From Candidatus Cloacimonas sp. (GTDB taxonomy: Bacteria > Cloacimonadota > Cloacimonadia > Cloacimonadales > Cloacimonadaceae): 60,311 nucleotides of DNA. Each line of letters starts with the position of its first letter. Position 1 is the stretch's first letter. The stretch lies in contig DAONFA010000010.1 in NCBI GenBank assembly GCA_035403355.1, forward strand, positions 1 to 60,311. Reading direction: 5' to 3'. The notes beneath the pieces are model-generated. The model did no database searches, was not told the origin of the DNA, and saw only the letters and a list, made by a program, of their open reading frames with translations. Both the position numbers and the translations under genes were made by a program. Below are positions 9,619 through 18,642 of the stretch, piece by piece.

Positions 9619-9653
9619 TTGAGAAAAATAAGAATTATACTTACGGGGAAATA

Positions 9654-10403
9654 ATGAACTGGGATTTTTCAGAGAAAGTTATAGTGATTACAGGTGCAGC
9701 TCGCGGAATAGGTTTTTCCATAGCCCGTTCTTTTGCTGCAGCTAAAGCTAAAGTAGTAATTATTGATATTGCTTCTGATGCCGTAGAAAAAGCCGTGAAC
9801 GAATTGAAAGAAAATAGCTTTGAAGCTTTTGGTTATACCGGCAATGTTACGGATTCTGCAGGTATGGAAAATATCTTCAGTGATGTAGTTAATAAATTGG
9901 GAAACATAGATTGCTTGATTAATAATGCCGGCATTACGCGTGATAATTTGCTAATCCGAATGAAAGAAGAGGACTGGCAAATGGTGATGGATATAAACCT
10001 GAAAGGCAGTTTTCTGTGTACCCAGAAGGTCTTCAAATATATGATGCGCAACCGCTATGGCTGTATTATCAATATAGCCAGTGTGATCGGCATTACAGGA
10101 AATAGCGGTCAGGCAAATTATGCTGCTTCCAAGGGCGGACTGATTGCCTTCACTAAAAGCTGCGCCAAGGAATTTGGCAGTCGTAATATTCGGGTTAATG
10201 CTGTAGCTCCTGGTTTTATAGAAACGGAAATGACCGCAACCTTAAGCCCCGAAACCCGAACTGAATATGCTAAAGCCATTCCGTTACAAAAAATGGGCTT
10301 ACCGCAAGATGTAGCCAATGTATGTCTCTTTCTGGCATCTGAAGCCGGAAATTATATAACGGGTCAAACCATCGCCGTTGACGGTGGTTTAACTATGCAT
10401 TGA
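9654..10403 (+). CDS. fabG: 3-oxoacyl-ACP reductase
   Basis: NADPH-dependent short-chain dehydrogenase that reduces 3-oxoacyl-ACP. The nucleotide-binding motif TGAARGIG (13-20), NNAG (90-93), and catalytic Asn115, Ser143, Tyr156 and Lys160 (NYAASKGG) are all present. The C-terminus GQTIAVDGGLTMH is typical of FabG. Length of 249 is normal. It lies between fabD and acpP, supporting this assignment over other SDR enzymes. Confidence 0.96.
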   Translation: MNWDFSEKVIVITGAARGIGFSIARSFAAAKAKVVIIDIASDAVEKAVNELKENSFEAFGYTGNVTDSAGMENIFSDVVNKLGNIDCLINNAGITRDNLLIRMKEEDWQMVMDINLKGSFLCTQKVFKYMMRNRYGCIINIASVIGITGNSGQANYAASKGGLIAFTKSCAKEFGSRNIRVNAVAPGFIETEMTATLSPETRTEYAKAIPLQKMGLPQDVANVCLFLASEAGNYITGQTIAVDGGLTMH

Positions 10404-10449
10404 TAATAAACCCAAAAAAAGAAAATACTTCAATAACATAGGAGGAATA

Positions 10450-10683
10450 ATGGATATTGAAGCCAAAGTAAAACAAATAGTAGTGGATAAACTGGGAGTT
10501 GAAGAATCTCAGGTTATTCCTTCCGCAAACTTCATAGAAGACCTGCGCGCCGATTCATTGGATACAGTTGAACTGGTTATGGCATTTGAAGAAGAATTCG
10601 GTCTTACCATCCCGGATGAAGATCAGGATAAACTTCGCACTGTTGGTCAGGCAATTGATTACTTGAAGGAAAAACTGGGATAA
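10450..10683 (+). CDS. acpP: Acyl carrier protein
   Basis: A 77-residue acidic four-helix carrier. The phosphopantetheine-attachment Ser36 lies in ADSLDTVELVMAFEEEFG. A strong AGGAGG precedes the start (about 10440-10445). It sits between fabG and fabF, the usual place. Confidence 0.97.
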   Translation: MDIEAKVKQIVVDKLGVEESQVIPSANFIEDLRADSLDTVELVMAFEEEFGLTIPDEDQDKLRTVGQAIDYLKEKLG

Positions 10684-10706
10684 TATACCCTTTCCTCTAA
10701 TGTGGA

Positions 10707-10740
10707 ACAATCCTGATTGTGAAATCAAAATCAGGATTGT
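10707..10740. repeat. 11-bp hairpin between acpP and fabF
   Basis: ACAATCCTGAT (10707-10717) pairs with ATCAGGATTGT (10730-10740). No T-run follows, so it is unlikely to be a full terminator. It could stabilise the 3' end of the acpP message, which usually needs high expression. A second small dyad (TTCCTGCAGGAA) lies near 10799. Confidence 0.6.
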
Positions 10741-10841
10741 ATCCACGCTTTGCGGGAATTTATCCTCTCTTGCTATCTTTTGCTAACCGAAGAGGAGTTC
10801 CTGCAGGAAGGATTTTTTGAAATACCAGAAATGAGGTCTTT

Positions 10842-12083
10842 ATGAATAAGCGAAGAGTTGTTATAACCGGTTTGGGAGCTATCACTCCCGTTGGCCATAA
10901 TGTTGCTCAAACCTGGCAATCACTTATTAACGGCGTTTCCGGAGTGGATTTAATTGGTGGTTTTGATGCCAGTAATATAGCGGTTAAGATTGCTGCGGAA
11001 GTAAAAAATTACGATCCTGAAGAGCATTTTGACCATAAAGAAGTGAAAAAGCTTGATTTATATACTCAATTTGCGATGATTGCTGCCCGGGAAGCAATAG
11101 CTGATGCAGGTTTAACTCCCGGTGCTTTTAATCCTGATAGAACCGGTGTTATTACCGGTGCCGGAATTGGAGGCATTCTTACTTTTGAAGAAGAATGCAT
11201 CAAGAACTACACCCAAGGTCCGCGTCGCATCAGTCCTTTCTTTATTCCCAAAATGATTGGCAACATTGCCGCTGCCCATATCAGCATTGAGAATAACTTT
11301 AAGGGAATAAATTTTAATGTGATGAGCGCTTGTGCCAGTGCCAATCATGCTTTAGGAACCGCTTTAAGGTCTATCCAATATGGCGATGCCGATATTATTC
11401 TTAGCGGCGGAACTGAAGCTGCCGTTACACCTTTGGCAGTTGGTGGTTTTTCTGCTATGCGTGCTCTTTCTACCAGAAATGACGAACCCCAGAAAGCATC
11501 CCGTCCTTTTGATGCAGAACGGGACGGTTTTGTTATGAGCGAAGGCGCAGCCATTCTTGTTTTGGAAGAACTGGAACATGCAAAAGCCAGAGGAGCAAAA
11601 ATCTATGCCGAATTAGTTGGCTATGGTGCTTCTGAAGATGCTTATCATATTACTGCCCCTACCGAAGATGGAGAAGGTAGCTCGCGAGCTATCAAAATGG
11701 CTATTCAGGATGCCGGATTAACCCCTGAAGATATTGATTATATCAATGCTCATGGCACTTCCACTCCCTTAAATGATAAGGGCGAGACGCGTTCCATTAA
11801 AAATGTGTTCGGTGATTATGCTTATAAAGTGAAAATAAATTCTACCAAGAGTATGGTAGGTCATATGTTAGGTGCTGCTGCAGGAATTGAAGCAATCGTT
11901 TGCATAAAAACCATTGAAACAGGTATCATACACCCTACCATAAATTTAACTCATCCCGATCCGGATTGTGATTTGGATTACACTCCCCTGAAGGCAATTA
12001 AACAGAATGTGAATATTACTCTTTCTAATTCATTAGGTTTTGGAGGTCATAATTCTGCGATAATCATTAAGCGTTACCTTTAA
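10842..12083 (+). CDS. fabF: 3-oxoacyl-ACP synthase II (KAS II)
   Basis: Elongating condensing enzyme that joins acyl chains to malonyl-ACP. The 413-residue protein carries the Cys-His-His triad: Cys164 (NVMSACASANHA), His304 (INAHGTSTPLND) and His341 (KSMVGHMLGAA). The N-terminus KRRVVITGLGAITPVG and C-terminus NSLGFGGHNSAIIIKRY are diagnostic. It follows acpP and precedes rnc, a widely conserved order. Confidence 0.97.
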   Translation: MNKRRVVITGLGAITPVGHNVAQTWQSLINGVSGVDLIGGFDASNIAVKIAAEVKNYDPEEHFDHKEVKKLDLYTQFAMIAAREAIADAGLTPGAFNPDRTGVITGAGIGGILTFEEECIKNYTQGPRRISPFFIPKMIGNIAAAHISIENNFKGINFNVMSACASANHALGTALRSIQYGDADIILSGGTEAAVTPLAVGGFSAMRALSTRNDEPQKASRPFDAERDGFVMSEGAAILVLEELEHAKARGAKIYAELVGYGASEDAYHITAPTEDGEGSSRAIKMAIQDAGLTPEDIDYINAHGTSTPLNDKGETRSIKNVFGDYAYKVKINSTKSMVGHMLGAAAGIEAIVCIKTIETGIIHPTINLTHPDPDCDLDYTPLKAIKQNVNITLSNSLGFGGHNSAIIIKRYL

Positions 12084-12117
12084 CGAGAGCTGATTTTTCA
12101 TAACGATGGAGAAACAG

Positions 12118-12885
12118 ATGAAATCTATGATCTCTCGTATCGTGGAGTATTTCTCTGCAAAAAAGATTACCGAACAATATCCCAAGTGGGAAAAATCGCT
12201 TTCGCAATTGCAGAAGAAGATTGAATATAATTTTAATGACCTCACTTTGCTGTATGCTGCTCTTACGCATAAATCATATTTACATCGGCATTTTGAAGAC
12301 CATAAAACCCCCTCTCCCTTTGAACGGATGGAGTTCTTGGGGGATTCTATACTCGGTTTCATAGTTAGCAAGGAACTTTTTACCCGCCATCCCGATGAAC
12401 AGGAAGGTAAGCTTTCCAAGCTGAAATCTAAAATTGTCTCCGAAACCTATCTCACTCTAAAAGCTAATTCCATAGACCTGGGAAAATATCTGCTTTTAAG
12501 CCCGGAAGAACAACAATCCGGTGGTGCTTCCAAACCCTCTATTCTTTCGGATGCTATGGAAGCTCTGATTTGCGCCATTTATTTGGATTCCGGTATTTCT
12601 ACAGCTACCCGTTTTATTCGCAATCATATTTTGGATAATTACCAGGAAACTGTTACCCGCGAAGAATTGATAAATTATAAAAGCATCCTGCAGGAATATA
12701 TGCAAAGCAGAAATCAACCTCCACCTACTTATGTTACTGTTGCGGAACAAGGTCCTGAGCACCATAAAACCTTCGTTGTAGAAGTGCGCTGGGGAAATAA
12801 ACTTTTAGGAACGGGGAAAGGCGGCACCAAGAAAAATGCTCATCAGGAAGCCGCCAGGATGGCTTGCCAAAAATTAGGTATTTAA
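12118..12885 (+). CDS. rnc: Ribonuclease III
   Basis: Cleaves double-stranded RNA in rRNA and mRNA processing. I prefer the ATG at 12118 (MKSMISRIVEYF, 255 residues) because GGAG at 12108-12111 sits 6 nt upstream; the ATG at 12106 lacks a ribosome-binding site. The catalytic signature FERMEFLGDSILGF is intact. A C-terminal dsRNA-binding domain runs from NYKSILQEYMQ to KKNAHQEAARMACQKLGI. Given the many long intergenic hairpins in this genome, RNase III is a plausible processing enzyme for them (inference only). Confidence 0.95.
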   Translation: MKSMISRIVEYFSAKKITEQYPKWEKSLSQLQKKIEYNFNDLTLLYAALTHKSYLHRHFEDHKTPSPFERMEFLGDSILGFIVSKELFTRHPDEQEGKLSKLKSKIVSETYLTLKANSIDLGKYLLLSPEEQQSGGASKPSILSDAMEALICAIYLDSGISTATRFIRNHILDNYQETVTREELINYKSILQEYMQSRNQPPPTYVTVAEQGPEHHKTFVVEVRWGNKLLGTGKGGTKKNAHQEAARMACQKLGI

Positions 12886-12984
12886 CCCCCCACCTATTGA
12901 TGCTCTCATCATTCCCTGCCTCAACTGCTATATTTCTTGCTTGCATCCTCTTATGGCAAAAGGAATCCTAACAACCCAAAATAG

Positions 12985-13012
12985 TTGCCATAGAACAATA
13001 ACCGTTTATTAT
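12985..13012 (+). promoter_or_regulatory. Possible promoter of the lipoprotein operon
   Basis: TTGCCA at 12985-12990 and TATTAT at 13007-13012 with a 16-nt spacer, about 50 nt before the start at 13061. The rest of 12886-13060 shows nothing else. Confidence 0.35.
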
Positions 13013-13060
13013 ATCTATAAGCAATGAATATAGAGTGTAACCCCCAAAAAGGAGGTGGTT

Positions 13061-14572
13061 GTGAAAAAATGTTACTTGCTCCCAATTATTACCTTAATTC
13101 TCTTAAGCGCCTGTGAGGTAAAGAAACCTACAATGCCCAGTTGGACTGTAGATTTGAACATTCCTCTGATTAACGATATGTTCTATGTGTCCGATTTGGT
13201 AGATTCCGTTAATGTGGTAACGGATGAACACGAGGTCTTAACCTTTGTATCCAATGGAGAAGCAAACACAAATCAATTCGGAAATTTATCCTATTCCCCG
13301 ATGGTGGATGAGGAGGGAATTCCTATATTAGGTTCCGAGCTAAATTTTACCGTTCCTTTTGAAGATAGTGCCGGCAAAGTAAGCGTTGCTTACGCAGAAA
13401 TTGCAGAAGGCATTTTCCAAAGTCGTTTTCGCAATCTAAATCCCGATGTTCAACAGATTTCCCTTACTTTTTATGATCTTTACGGGGAAAATAACCAGAA
13501 CCTGGTAATAACTGCAAATCCTGACAACTTCGGTAACTGGATAACTACTGATTTGGAAGGATTGCATTGGGGAGAAGCAAATGCCACACAGGTGATTGAC
13601 GAATTACATATCTCCCTTCAGGTTTCACCTGCATTACCCGCAGGAGTGCAAGCTGCCATTTTTGATTTTAAAGCTATGGATGCTATTGAATTTGGTGAAT
13701 TTAGAGGAACTTTGCAGGATTATCCTATAGGGCTTGAAGATACGGGCTCTATTGTGAATATTGAATATCCGTATAATCTGAATCACGCTATTACTCTGCA
13801 AAATGCTATGCTGCAAATTACTTTAACGAACTATATAGGTTTCGGTTCGGTTTTTTCAGGACAGCTGGAAGCTATAAATGACGAAGGAGAAATTTATATT
13901 CTTGATATCCTGGATGAAAACGGAAACAATTTCCAGATAGAACCTTCCTCGGAAACAGGACCTGTAACAGTGGATATTCCTTTTCAGCACAATATTAATG
14001 AGCTCTTGCAAATTATGCCTACAAGCATTAGGATAATCAACGGCTCTTTTTTAATTAACAGCGGAGATAATATCGGCCATTTACGCCCTACGGATTATAT
14101 GCATCTGGATTACTTTATCAATGCTCCCCTCATTATTACTTTGCATAATTATGATATTGTTATCAAGGAAGAACAGGAATTCAATATTCCGGAAGAAAAC
14201 CGTGAGCGTATCCAAAAAAATGCTGTAAGCGTTGCCCTGAATTTAGACATCCAAAACAAACTTCCTATCGGTGCTGCAGCTAAATTATTCTTCAGCAATA
14301 CACCTGATATAGATACCCAAAATCCTGCCAGCTATGCCTTTATGAAAATAGCTGAGATTAAAAGCGTGAACGAGGATGCCGGTTTCCAAAATGTAGATTT
14401 GACCCTGAATGAAAACGAACTGAATGTTTTTACCGCCGAGCAGGTTTATATGCGTTTTGCTTTCAGCTTTAATGAGACAGGAACTCCCGTAACTATTAAT
14501 GCCAGCACTGCCGATTACATTCATCTTAAAGGAATGGTGCATGCCACTGTTTTAATTGAAGAGGAGAATTAA
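13061..14572 (+). CDS. Predicted lipoprotein of unknown function
   Basis: A 503-residue protein that I do not recognise. The GTG at 13061 is chosen because AAAGGAGG (about 13047-13054) is correctly spaced; an in-frame GTG at 13055 overlaps that site. The N-terminus MKKCYLLPIITLILLSAC is a lipoprotein signal with lipobox LSAC (Cys18). The rest is beta-rich with no catalytic motif. Only 1 nt separates it from the next gene, a barrel-like protein, and a VWA membrane protein follows. The three probably form one envelope unit, with this as a lipid-anchored component. Similar sandwich-type lipoproteins occur near secretion or adhesion systems, but no such role is shown here. Confidence 0.85.
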   Translation: MKKCYLLPIITLILLSACEVKKPTMPSWTVDLNIPLINDMFYVSDLVDSVNVVTDEHEVLTFVSNGEANTNQFGNLSYSPMVDEEGIPILGSELNFTVPFEDSAGKVSVAYAEIAEGIFQSRFRNLNPDVQQISLTFYDLYGENNQNLVITANPDNFGNWITTDLEGLHWGEANATQVIDELHISLQVSPALPAGVQAAIFDFKAMDAIEFGEFRGTLQDYPIGLEDTGSIVNIEYPYNLNHAITLQNAMLQITLTNYIGFGSVFSGQLEAINDEGEIYILDILDENGNNFQIEPSSETGPVTVDIPFQHNINELLQIMPTSIRIINGSFLINSGDNIGHLRPTDYMHLDYFINAPLIITLHNYDIVIKEEQEFNIPEENRERIQKNAVSVALNLDIQNKLPIGAAAKLFFSNTPDIDTQNPASYAFMKIAEIKSVNEDAGFQNVDLTLNENELNVFTAEQVYMRFAFSFNETGTPVTINASTADYIHLKGMVHATVLIEEEN

Positions 14573-14573
14573 A

Positions 14574-15824
14574 ATGAAGAAATTAACTTTGTTAATCCTT
14601 TTCTCCTTGCTGTTGCTGACTGCTTTAAACGCTTTTAATACAGGAAAATCTATCTTTTTTGCCGATAGCTATATGCTACGCGCAAAAGGCGTAGAAGCTG
14701 CCTATTGGAATCCTGCCAATTTACAACAGAAAAAAGGTATTGATTTCTGGGTGCCTGTAGCGAACCTCGGAATATGCATCAATAATAATTCTCTGGACTT
14801 GGATACCTATAACTATGTAGTTAGCAGAGATACTTTGAATGAGATGGACAAACGGAAAATTCTGGACAAGATTGACGGCTCTCTGCGTTCAGCTGTAGAA
14901 GGCAATATCAGCATTGCCGGTTTTGCTTTTGATAATATGTCTCTCTCCAGTTCTCTTCATTTAACGGGTAAACTGGCTCTTTCCGAAAAGTATCTTGACC
15001 TTCTGCTCTATGGTAATACCGATACTCTTTATGTGTTTAATAAAAGCAATACGGATGCAGGAGGTCTTGCTTATGTTGATATCACCTTTGCCATGGGGAA
15101 TTTTACTCTTCCCTATATTCCCAAAACTATACCTCCTATCCGTGCCGGTTTTGCTGTAAGCGCTTTAATTGGAGCCGGTAATGCTGAAATGGAAGAATTT
15201 AACGGCTATTTCAGTTCTTCAATGGAAGGTGCGGATTTGCGACAGGATATTGTGTTACATACAGGGATTGGCGGTTTAGGGCAAAAAGCAATGCTGGGCT
15301 TGGCAAGCGACATCACTCCCAATCTGGAAGTAGGGCTTACTTTAGATAACCTTTTCGGCAATATAAACTGGGCATTTACTACGGAAGAAACAAATATCCA
15401 AGTGGTTGCTAATGATGTTTATGCAGCAAATATCTCAGAAGATTTTTATGATTACACGAATGAGACCGCGGATATTGGTTCTTATTCTACCAAGCTACCT
15501 CCGGAATTGCGTTTGGGAGCTCTATACAATATACCTTGGGCAAATTTCTCCCTGGATTATCTTCAGGGTTTTAAAACTTCCATTGCCACCAGCGGAATTG
15601 GTAGATTTTCTTTAGCTGCTCAATTTCTGCCCTGGGATTTTCTGCCTCTAAATATTGGTCTCGGTTTTGGCAACAGTCAATATCCCTGGCGGATAAGTTA
15701 TGGCTTAGGTTATTCCAGCAAAAAGGTAGAATTCGGTCTGGGCTGGCAAAGCGTTAAGAATCTTATTCCGGGTTACAAAACCAAAGGAATTTCCATAGGA
15801 AGTTATCTGAAGGTTCATATCTAA
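14574..15824 (+). CDS. Predicted outer-membrane beta-barrel protein (DUF5723/PorV-like)
   Basis: A 416-residue exported protein starting MKKLTLLILFSLLLLTALNA, with GAGGAG (14561-14566) 7 nt upstream. The mature part has alternating hydrophobic/aromatic strands and Gly-rich turns (LGIGFGNSQYPWRISYGLGY-type), as in 14-strand-like barrels. The opening FFADSYMLRAKGVEAAYWNPANL resembles DUF5723 and the start of PorV/FadL-like porins (AAYWNPA). It ends in a strand (SIGSYLKVHI) as barrels do. Start and stop couplings link it to both neighbours. Function unknown; transport of lipids or assembly of the neighbouring lipoprotein are possibilities. Confidence 0.75.
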   Translation: MKKLTLLILFSLLLLTALNAFNTGKSIFFADSYMLRAKGVEAAYWNPANLQQKKGIDFWVPVANLGICINNNSLDLDTYNYVVSRDTLNEMDKRKILDKIDGSLRSAVEGNISIAGFAFDNMSLSSSLHLTGKLALSEKYLDLLLYGNTDTLYVFNKSNTDAGGLAYVDITFAMGNFTLPYIPKTIPPIRAGFAVSALIGAGNAEMEEFNGYFSSSMEGADLRQDIVLHTGIGGLGQKAMLGLASDITPNLEVGLTLDNLFGNINWAFTTEETNIQVVANDVYAANISEDFYDYTNETADIGSYSTKLPPELRLGALYNIPWANFSLDYLQGFKTSIATSGIGRFSLAAQFLPWDFLPLNIGLGFGNSQYPWRISYGLGYSSKKVEFGLGWQSVKNLIPGYKTKGISIGSYLKVHI

Positions 15825-17821
15825 TGCTGAAATATGTTCTGATAGTCCTGTTTTCGCTTGCTCTATCCGGTTTTCTAAACTACCGAACTAATCCCGAAGT
15901 TGCTGCCAAGCAGCGTTGGGTTCTTTTTATTCTCAGGTTCTTTACCCTTACCTTGCTTCTGATGTTACTTTTAAGTCCCATCTTATACTACACTCGCCAT
16001 AAAAACCTGGCTCCCCGGATTATTGTGCTGGAAGATACCTCCCAAAGTATGAATTTAAAGCATAATTCCTCTACTAAGGCACAACACCTGAAACCTCTCT
16101 GGCAGCAAATGGAGAAGAAATTTAACGCCAGCGGTTATGAAGTTTTGCATAAGCACTTTGCCAATGGCTTGGAGGGCGATAATAACAACACTTTACTGGC
16201 TCCTGCCTTAAAAGAACTGAGCAAACAGAAAATGTTAGCCAATGTGGAAGGAGTGGTTCTGGCAACAGATGGCTGGTTGAGAGATGAATCCTTATCCGCA
16301 GTTCAGCAATTGGGTTGTCCTTTCTATGTTTTAGCAGATAGCACTCAAAATCCTGCTCCCGATTTGACAATCATTAATGTGCGCAGCAATCGCTATGCCT
16401 ATAGAAATGAGTCCAATACTATTCGGGCTGAAATAGCGTCCCAAAATTACAGCGGACCTGCAGAAGTCCGTTTGTTGATGGCAAATAAAATTATCTCACG
16501 CCAAAGCTTGAAGCTGGAAAAAGGCATAACTGCTAATGTGGATTTTACTCACAAGTTTAACAGCATCGGGTTTTTCCCTTGGAAAGTGGAAGTTGCAGCA
16601 TTACCCAATGAAAGCCAAATCAATAATAATCTCTATCCCGGAGCTATTGAAGTGCTTGCAGAAAAACAAAGAATTATGCTCATTTCCGATAAACCTGCCT
16701 GGGATAATAAATTCACTCTGGATGCTATTGCTACAAATAGCCGTTGGGTTGCAGAAAGCTATCTTAACAGAAACGGGCATCTTTATAGCGGAGAGGTATT
16801 AGTTAATAAACTTGAACCCGAAAATCTGGCTGCCATAATTATCATCAATAATGGAATGCTGAATTTGGATAGCGCTACAGCCAATTTTCTACAAAATGCT
16901 TATGGTAAGGGAACAGGAATACTTTATCAAGGGCTTCCGGTGAATGAACTAAATGCTCTTTTACCGATTCAAAAATCCAATATCACTACCAGCTATCAGG
17001 GCTTTTTGGTTCCTACACCTGCTTCTGCAAACTACCCTATGCTGAGTAGCTTAACCTTAAATGCCAAGGATATTCCCCCGCTGGATTATTACTATGTAAC
17101 AGCTAAACAGAACAGCGAGGTTTTAGCAACCATCAATAATCCCCAAAATTCTCCTGCCATCGTTGTGCAAACATCAGGAACCGCACGCTCTCTGGCTTTT
17201 GCCACATTAAACCTTTGGCGTTGGCAAATGCAAAGTGGCGGAGAGGGCTACACAAAACTTATCGGTAATTGTTTAACCTGGCTCAGTAATAAAAGCACCG
17301 GGGTTTATAATGCAATTTATAATAACAGCTATTTTCAAGGTGAGGAAATTCGTATCCGTCTGCGTAGTGAAGATGAAATCAGGCAAAGTCGCCTGGATGT
17401 AAATCCCCGCATTCGCATTCTGGATAAAAACAATAAAGAGGTCTATACTGATTTCCTGAAACGCGAAGGTGATGAATATGCCATCAATCTTCAGCTTTCA
17501 GAACCGGGAACATACAGCTTTGAAATTTCCGACCAGGAAACAGGTAAAAGCACTAAGGGTAAATTTGAACTTTCCGAAACCTCAATAGAGACAAGGGATT
17601 ATGGCTATAACTTATCCCTCCTCTCCTGGCTGGCAAACGAGACAGAGGGCAAACTGCTGTTCAAAAGTAATCTGAATACCTATCAGCCGGTTCCGGCAAA
17701 ACCCCTGGCTCAAATTTCCCGCAAGGAAATTCCCCTCTATAAAAAGTGGTATGTGCTATCACTGTTTATTTTAACCTTCTGCACAGAGTTGTTCTTTAGA
17801 AGAAGATGGGGTTTGCTATAA
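15824..17821 (+). CDS. Membrane-anchored VWA-like protein
   Basis: 665 residues; the start ATG overlaps the previous TAA by 1 nt (TAATG). Two N-terminal membrane helices (about 2-18 and 32-52) are followed by a von Willebrand A-like domain whose metal site starts VLEDTSQSM (a D-x-S-x-S variant). A large periplasmic part follows, and a C-terminal membrane helix (KKWYVLSLFILTFCTELFF) ends in positively charged RRRWG. The topology resembles BatA-type and glutamine-amidotransferase-like VWA membrane proteins. As last gene of the three-gene envelope operon it may be the inner-membrane partner of the barrel and lipoprotein (inference). Confidence 0.75.
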   Translation: MLKYVLIVLFSLALSGFLNYRTNPEVAAKQRWVLFILRFFTLTLLLMLLLSPILYYTRHKNLAPRIIVLEDTSQSMNLKHNSSTKAQHLKPLWQQMEKKFNASGYEVLHKHFANGLEGDNNNTLLAPALKELSKQKMLANVEGVVLATDGWLRDESLSAVQQLGCPFYVLADSTQNPAPDLTIINVRSNRYAYRNESNTIRAEIASQNYSGPAEVRLLMANKIISRQSLKLEKGITANVDFTHKFNSIGFFPWKVEVAALPNESQINNNLYPGAIEVLAEKQRIMLISDKPAWDNKFTLDAIATNSRWVAESYLNRNGHLYSGEVLVNKLEPENLAAIIIINNGMLNLDSATANFLQNAYGKGTGILYQGLPVNELNALLPIQKSNITTSYQGFLVPTPASANYPMLSSLTLNAKDIPPLDYYYVTAKQNSEVLATINNPQNSPAIVVQTSGTARSLAFATLNLWRWQMQSGGEGYTKLIGNCLTWLSNKSTGVYNAIYNNSYFQGEEIRIRLRSEDEIRQSRLDVNPRIRILDKNNKEVYTDFLKREGDEYAINLQLSEPGTYSFEISDQETGKSTKGKFELSETSIETRDYGYNLSLLSWLANETEGKLLFKSNLNTYQPVPAKPLAQISRKEIPLYKKWYVLSLFILTFCTELFFRRRWGLL

Positions 17822-17916
17822 AGAAGAAGAAAAGAAAATATCGCTTCCTGACAAAGACAGAATGACGATTGGCTTTTCCCTCAGGAAACGGTATATAAAC
17901 TATATTGGAGGAAAGA

Positions 17917-18492
17917 ATGATGATTTCCGACCTTGTTTATCGCAATAGAAGTTATCGTCGTTTTCACGAAGATAAAAGAATTTCCCGGGGGCAATTAATT
18001 GACTTGATTCGGGTTGCCAGATACATTCCCAGCGCGGGTAACCTGCAGAAATTACGCTATTTCCTCATTGCTGAGCAGGAGAAATGTAATCTAATCTTTC
18101 CCTGTCTGCATTGGGCAAGTTATCTGCAAAACTGGAACGGACCGGCTTCAGGACAAAGACCTGCAGCTTATATTATTATTTTAGTTCCGGTAAACAGCCC
18201 GAAAATGGTGTCAATTGATACCGGAATTGCAGCCCAGACAATTCTTCTAAGCGCGGTAGAATATGGTTTTGGCGGCTGTATGCTTGCCTCGGTTGATAAA
18301 GAGAAAGTTCAAAATGCCTTTGCCCTACCGGAAGAGATGGAAATTGCGCTGGTTATTGCTTTGGGTTATCCCGCAGAAACAATTGTAGTGCAAGATGTTA
18401 CTGAGCCGGAAAAAATTGAATATTGGCGAGATGAAAAAGGCATTCATTATGTTCCGAAACGCAAAATCAGCGAATTGATTATCAACTATTAA
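17917..18492 (+). CDS. Nitroreductase family protein
   Basis: Probable FMN-dependent NAD(P)H oxidoreductase, 191 residues. The ATG at 17917 follows GGAGGA (17907-17912) by 4 nt; a reading from 17905 would include the ribosome-binding site. The N-terminal RNRSYRRFHEDKRIS matches the FMN-binding Arg cluster (RxSxRxF). PSAGNLQKLRYFL corresponds to the second flavin-contact motif, and AAQTILLSAVEYGFGGCMLASVD to the conserved central helix. Substrate cannot be told. It lies 95 nt after the VWA gene and may be on its own promoter. Confidence 0.88.
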   Translation: MMISDLVYRNRSYRRFHEDKRISRGQLIDLIRVARYIPSAGNLQKLRYFLIAEQEKCNLIFPCLHWASYLQNWNGPASGQRPAAYIIILVPVNSPKMVSIDTGIAAQTILLSAVEYGFGGCMLASVDKEKVQNAFALPEEMEIALVIALGYPAETIVVQDVTEPEKIEYWRDEKGIHYVPKRKISELIINY

Positions 18493-18544
18493 AGCTAAAT
18501 GGGGTAACAAAATCCGCTTTGCCAAGGACAATTAAACTAACTTT

Positions 18545-18592
18545 AGGCAGTTCCTGCTATCTAATTGCCACCTTAGGAAGTTGGAACTACGA
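18545..18592. repeat. Imperfect dyad upstream of xseA
   Basis: AGTTCCTGC... and ...GAAGTTGGAACT form an imperfect inverted repeat in the 150-nt spacer between the nitroreductase and xseA. Weak but similar in style to the other palindromes in the window. Confidence 0.35.
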
Positions 18593-18605
18593 AACATTGT
18601 TAGAA

Positions 18606-18630
18606 TTGACAAATAGCGTTATGTTAAGAT
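18606..18630 (+). promoter_or_regulatory. Possible promoter upstream of xseA
   Basis: TTGACA (18606-18611) and TAAGAT (18625-18630) separated by only 13 nt, 12 nt before the start codon. The short spacer recurs upstream of several other genes here. Confidence 0.3.
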
Positions 18631-18642
18631 TTTGGCATTGAA

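Noticed and set aside
10707..10740. Terminator between acpP and fabF
   Set aside because: Strong hairpin but no T-run, and fabF appears to be in the same cluster; kept as a hairpin only.
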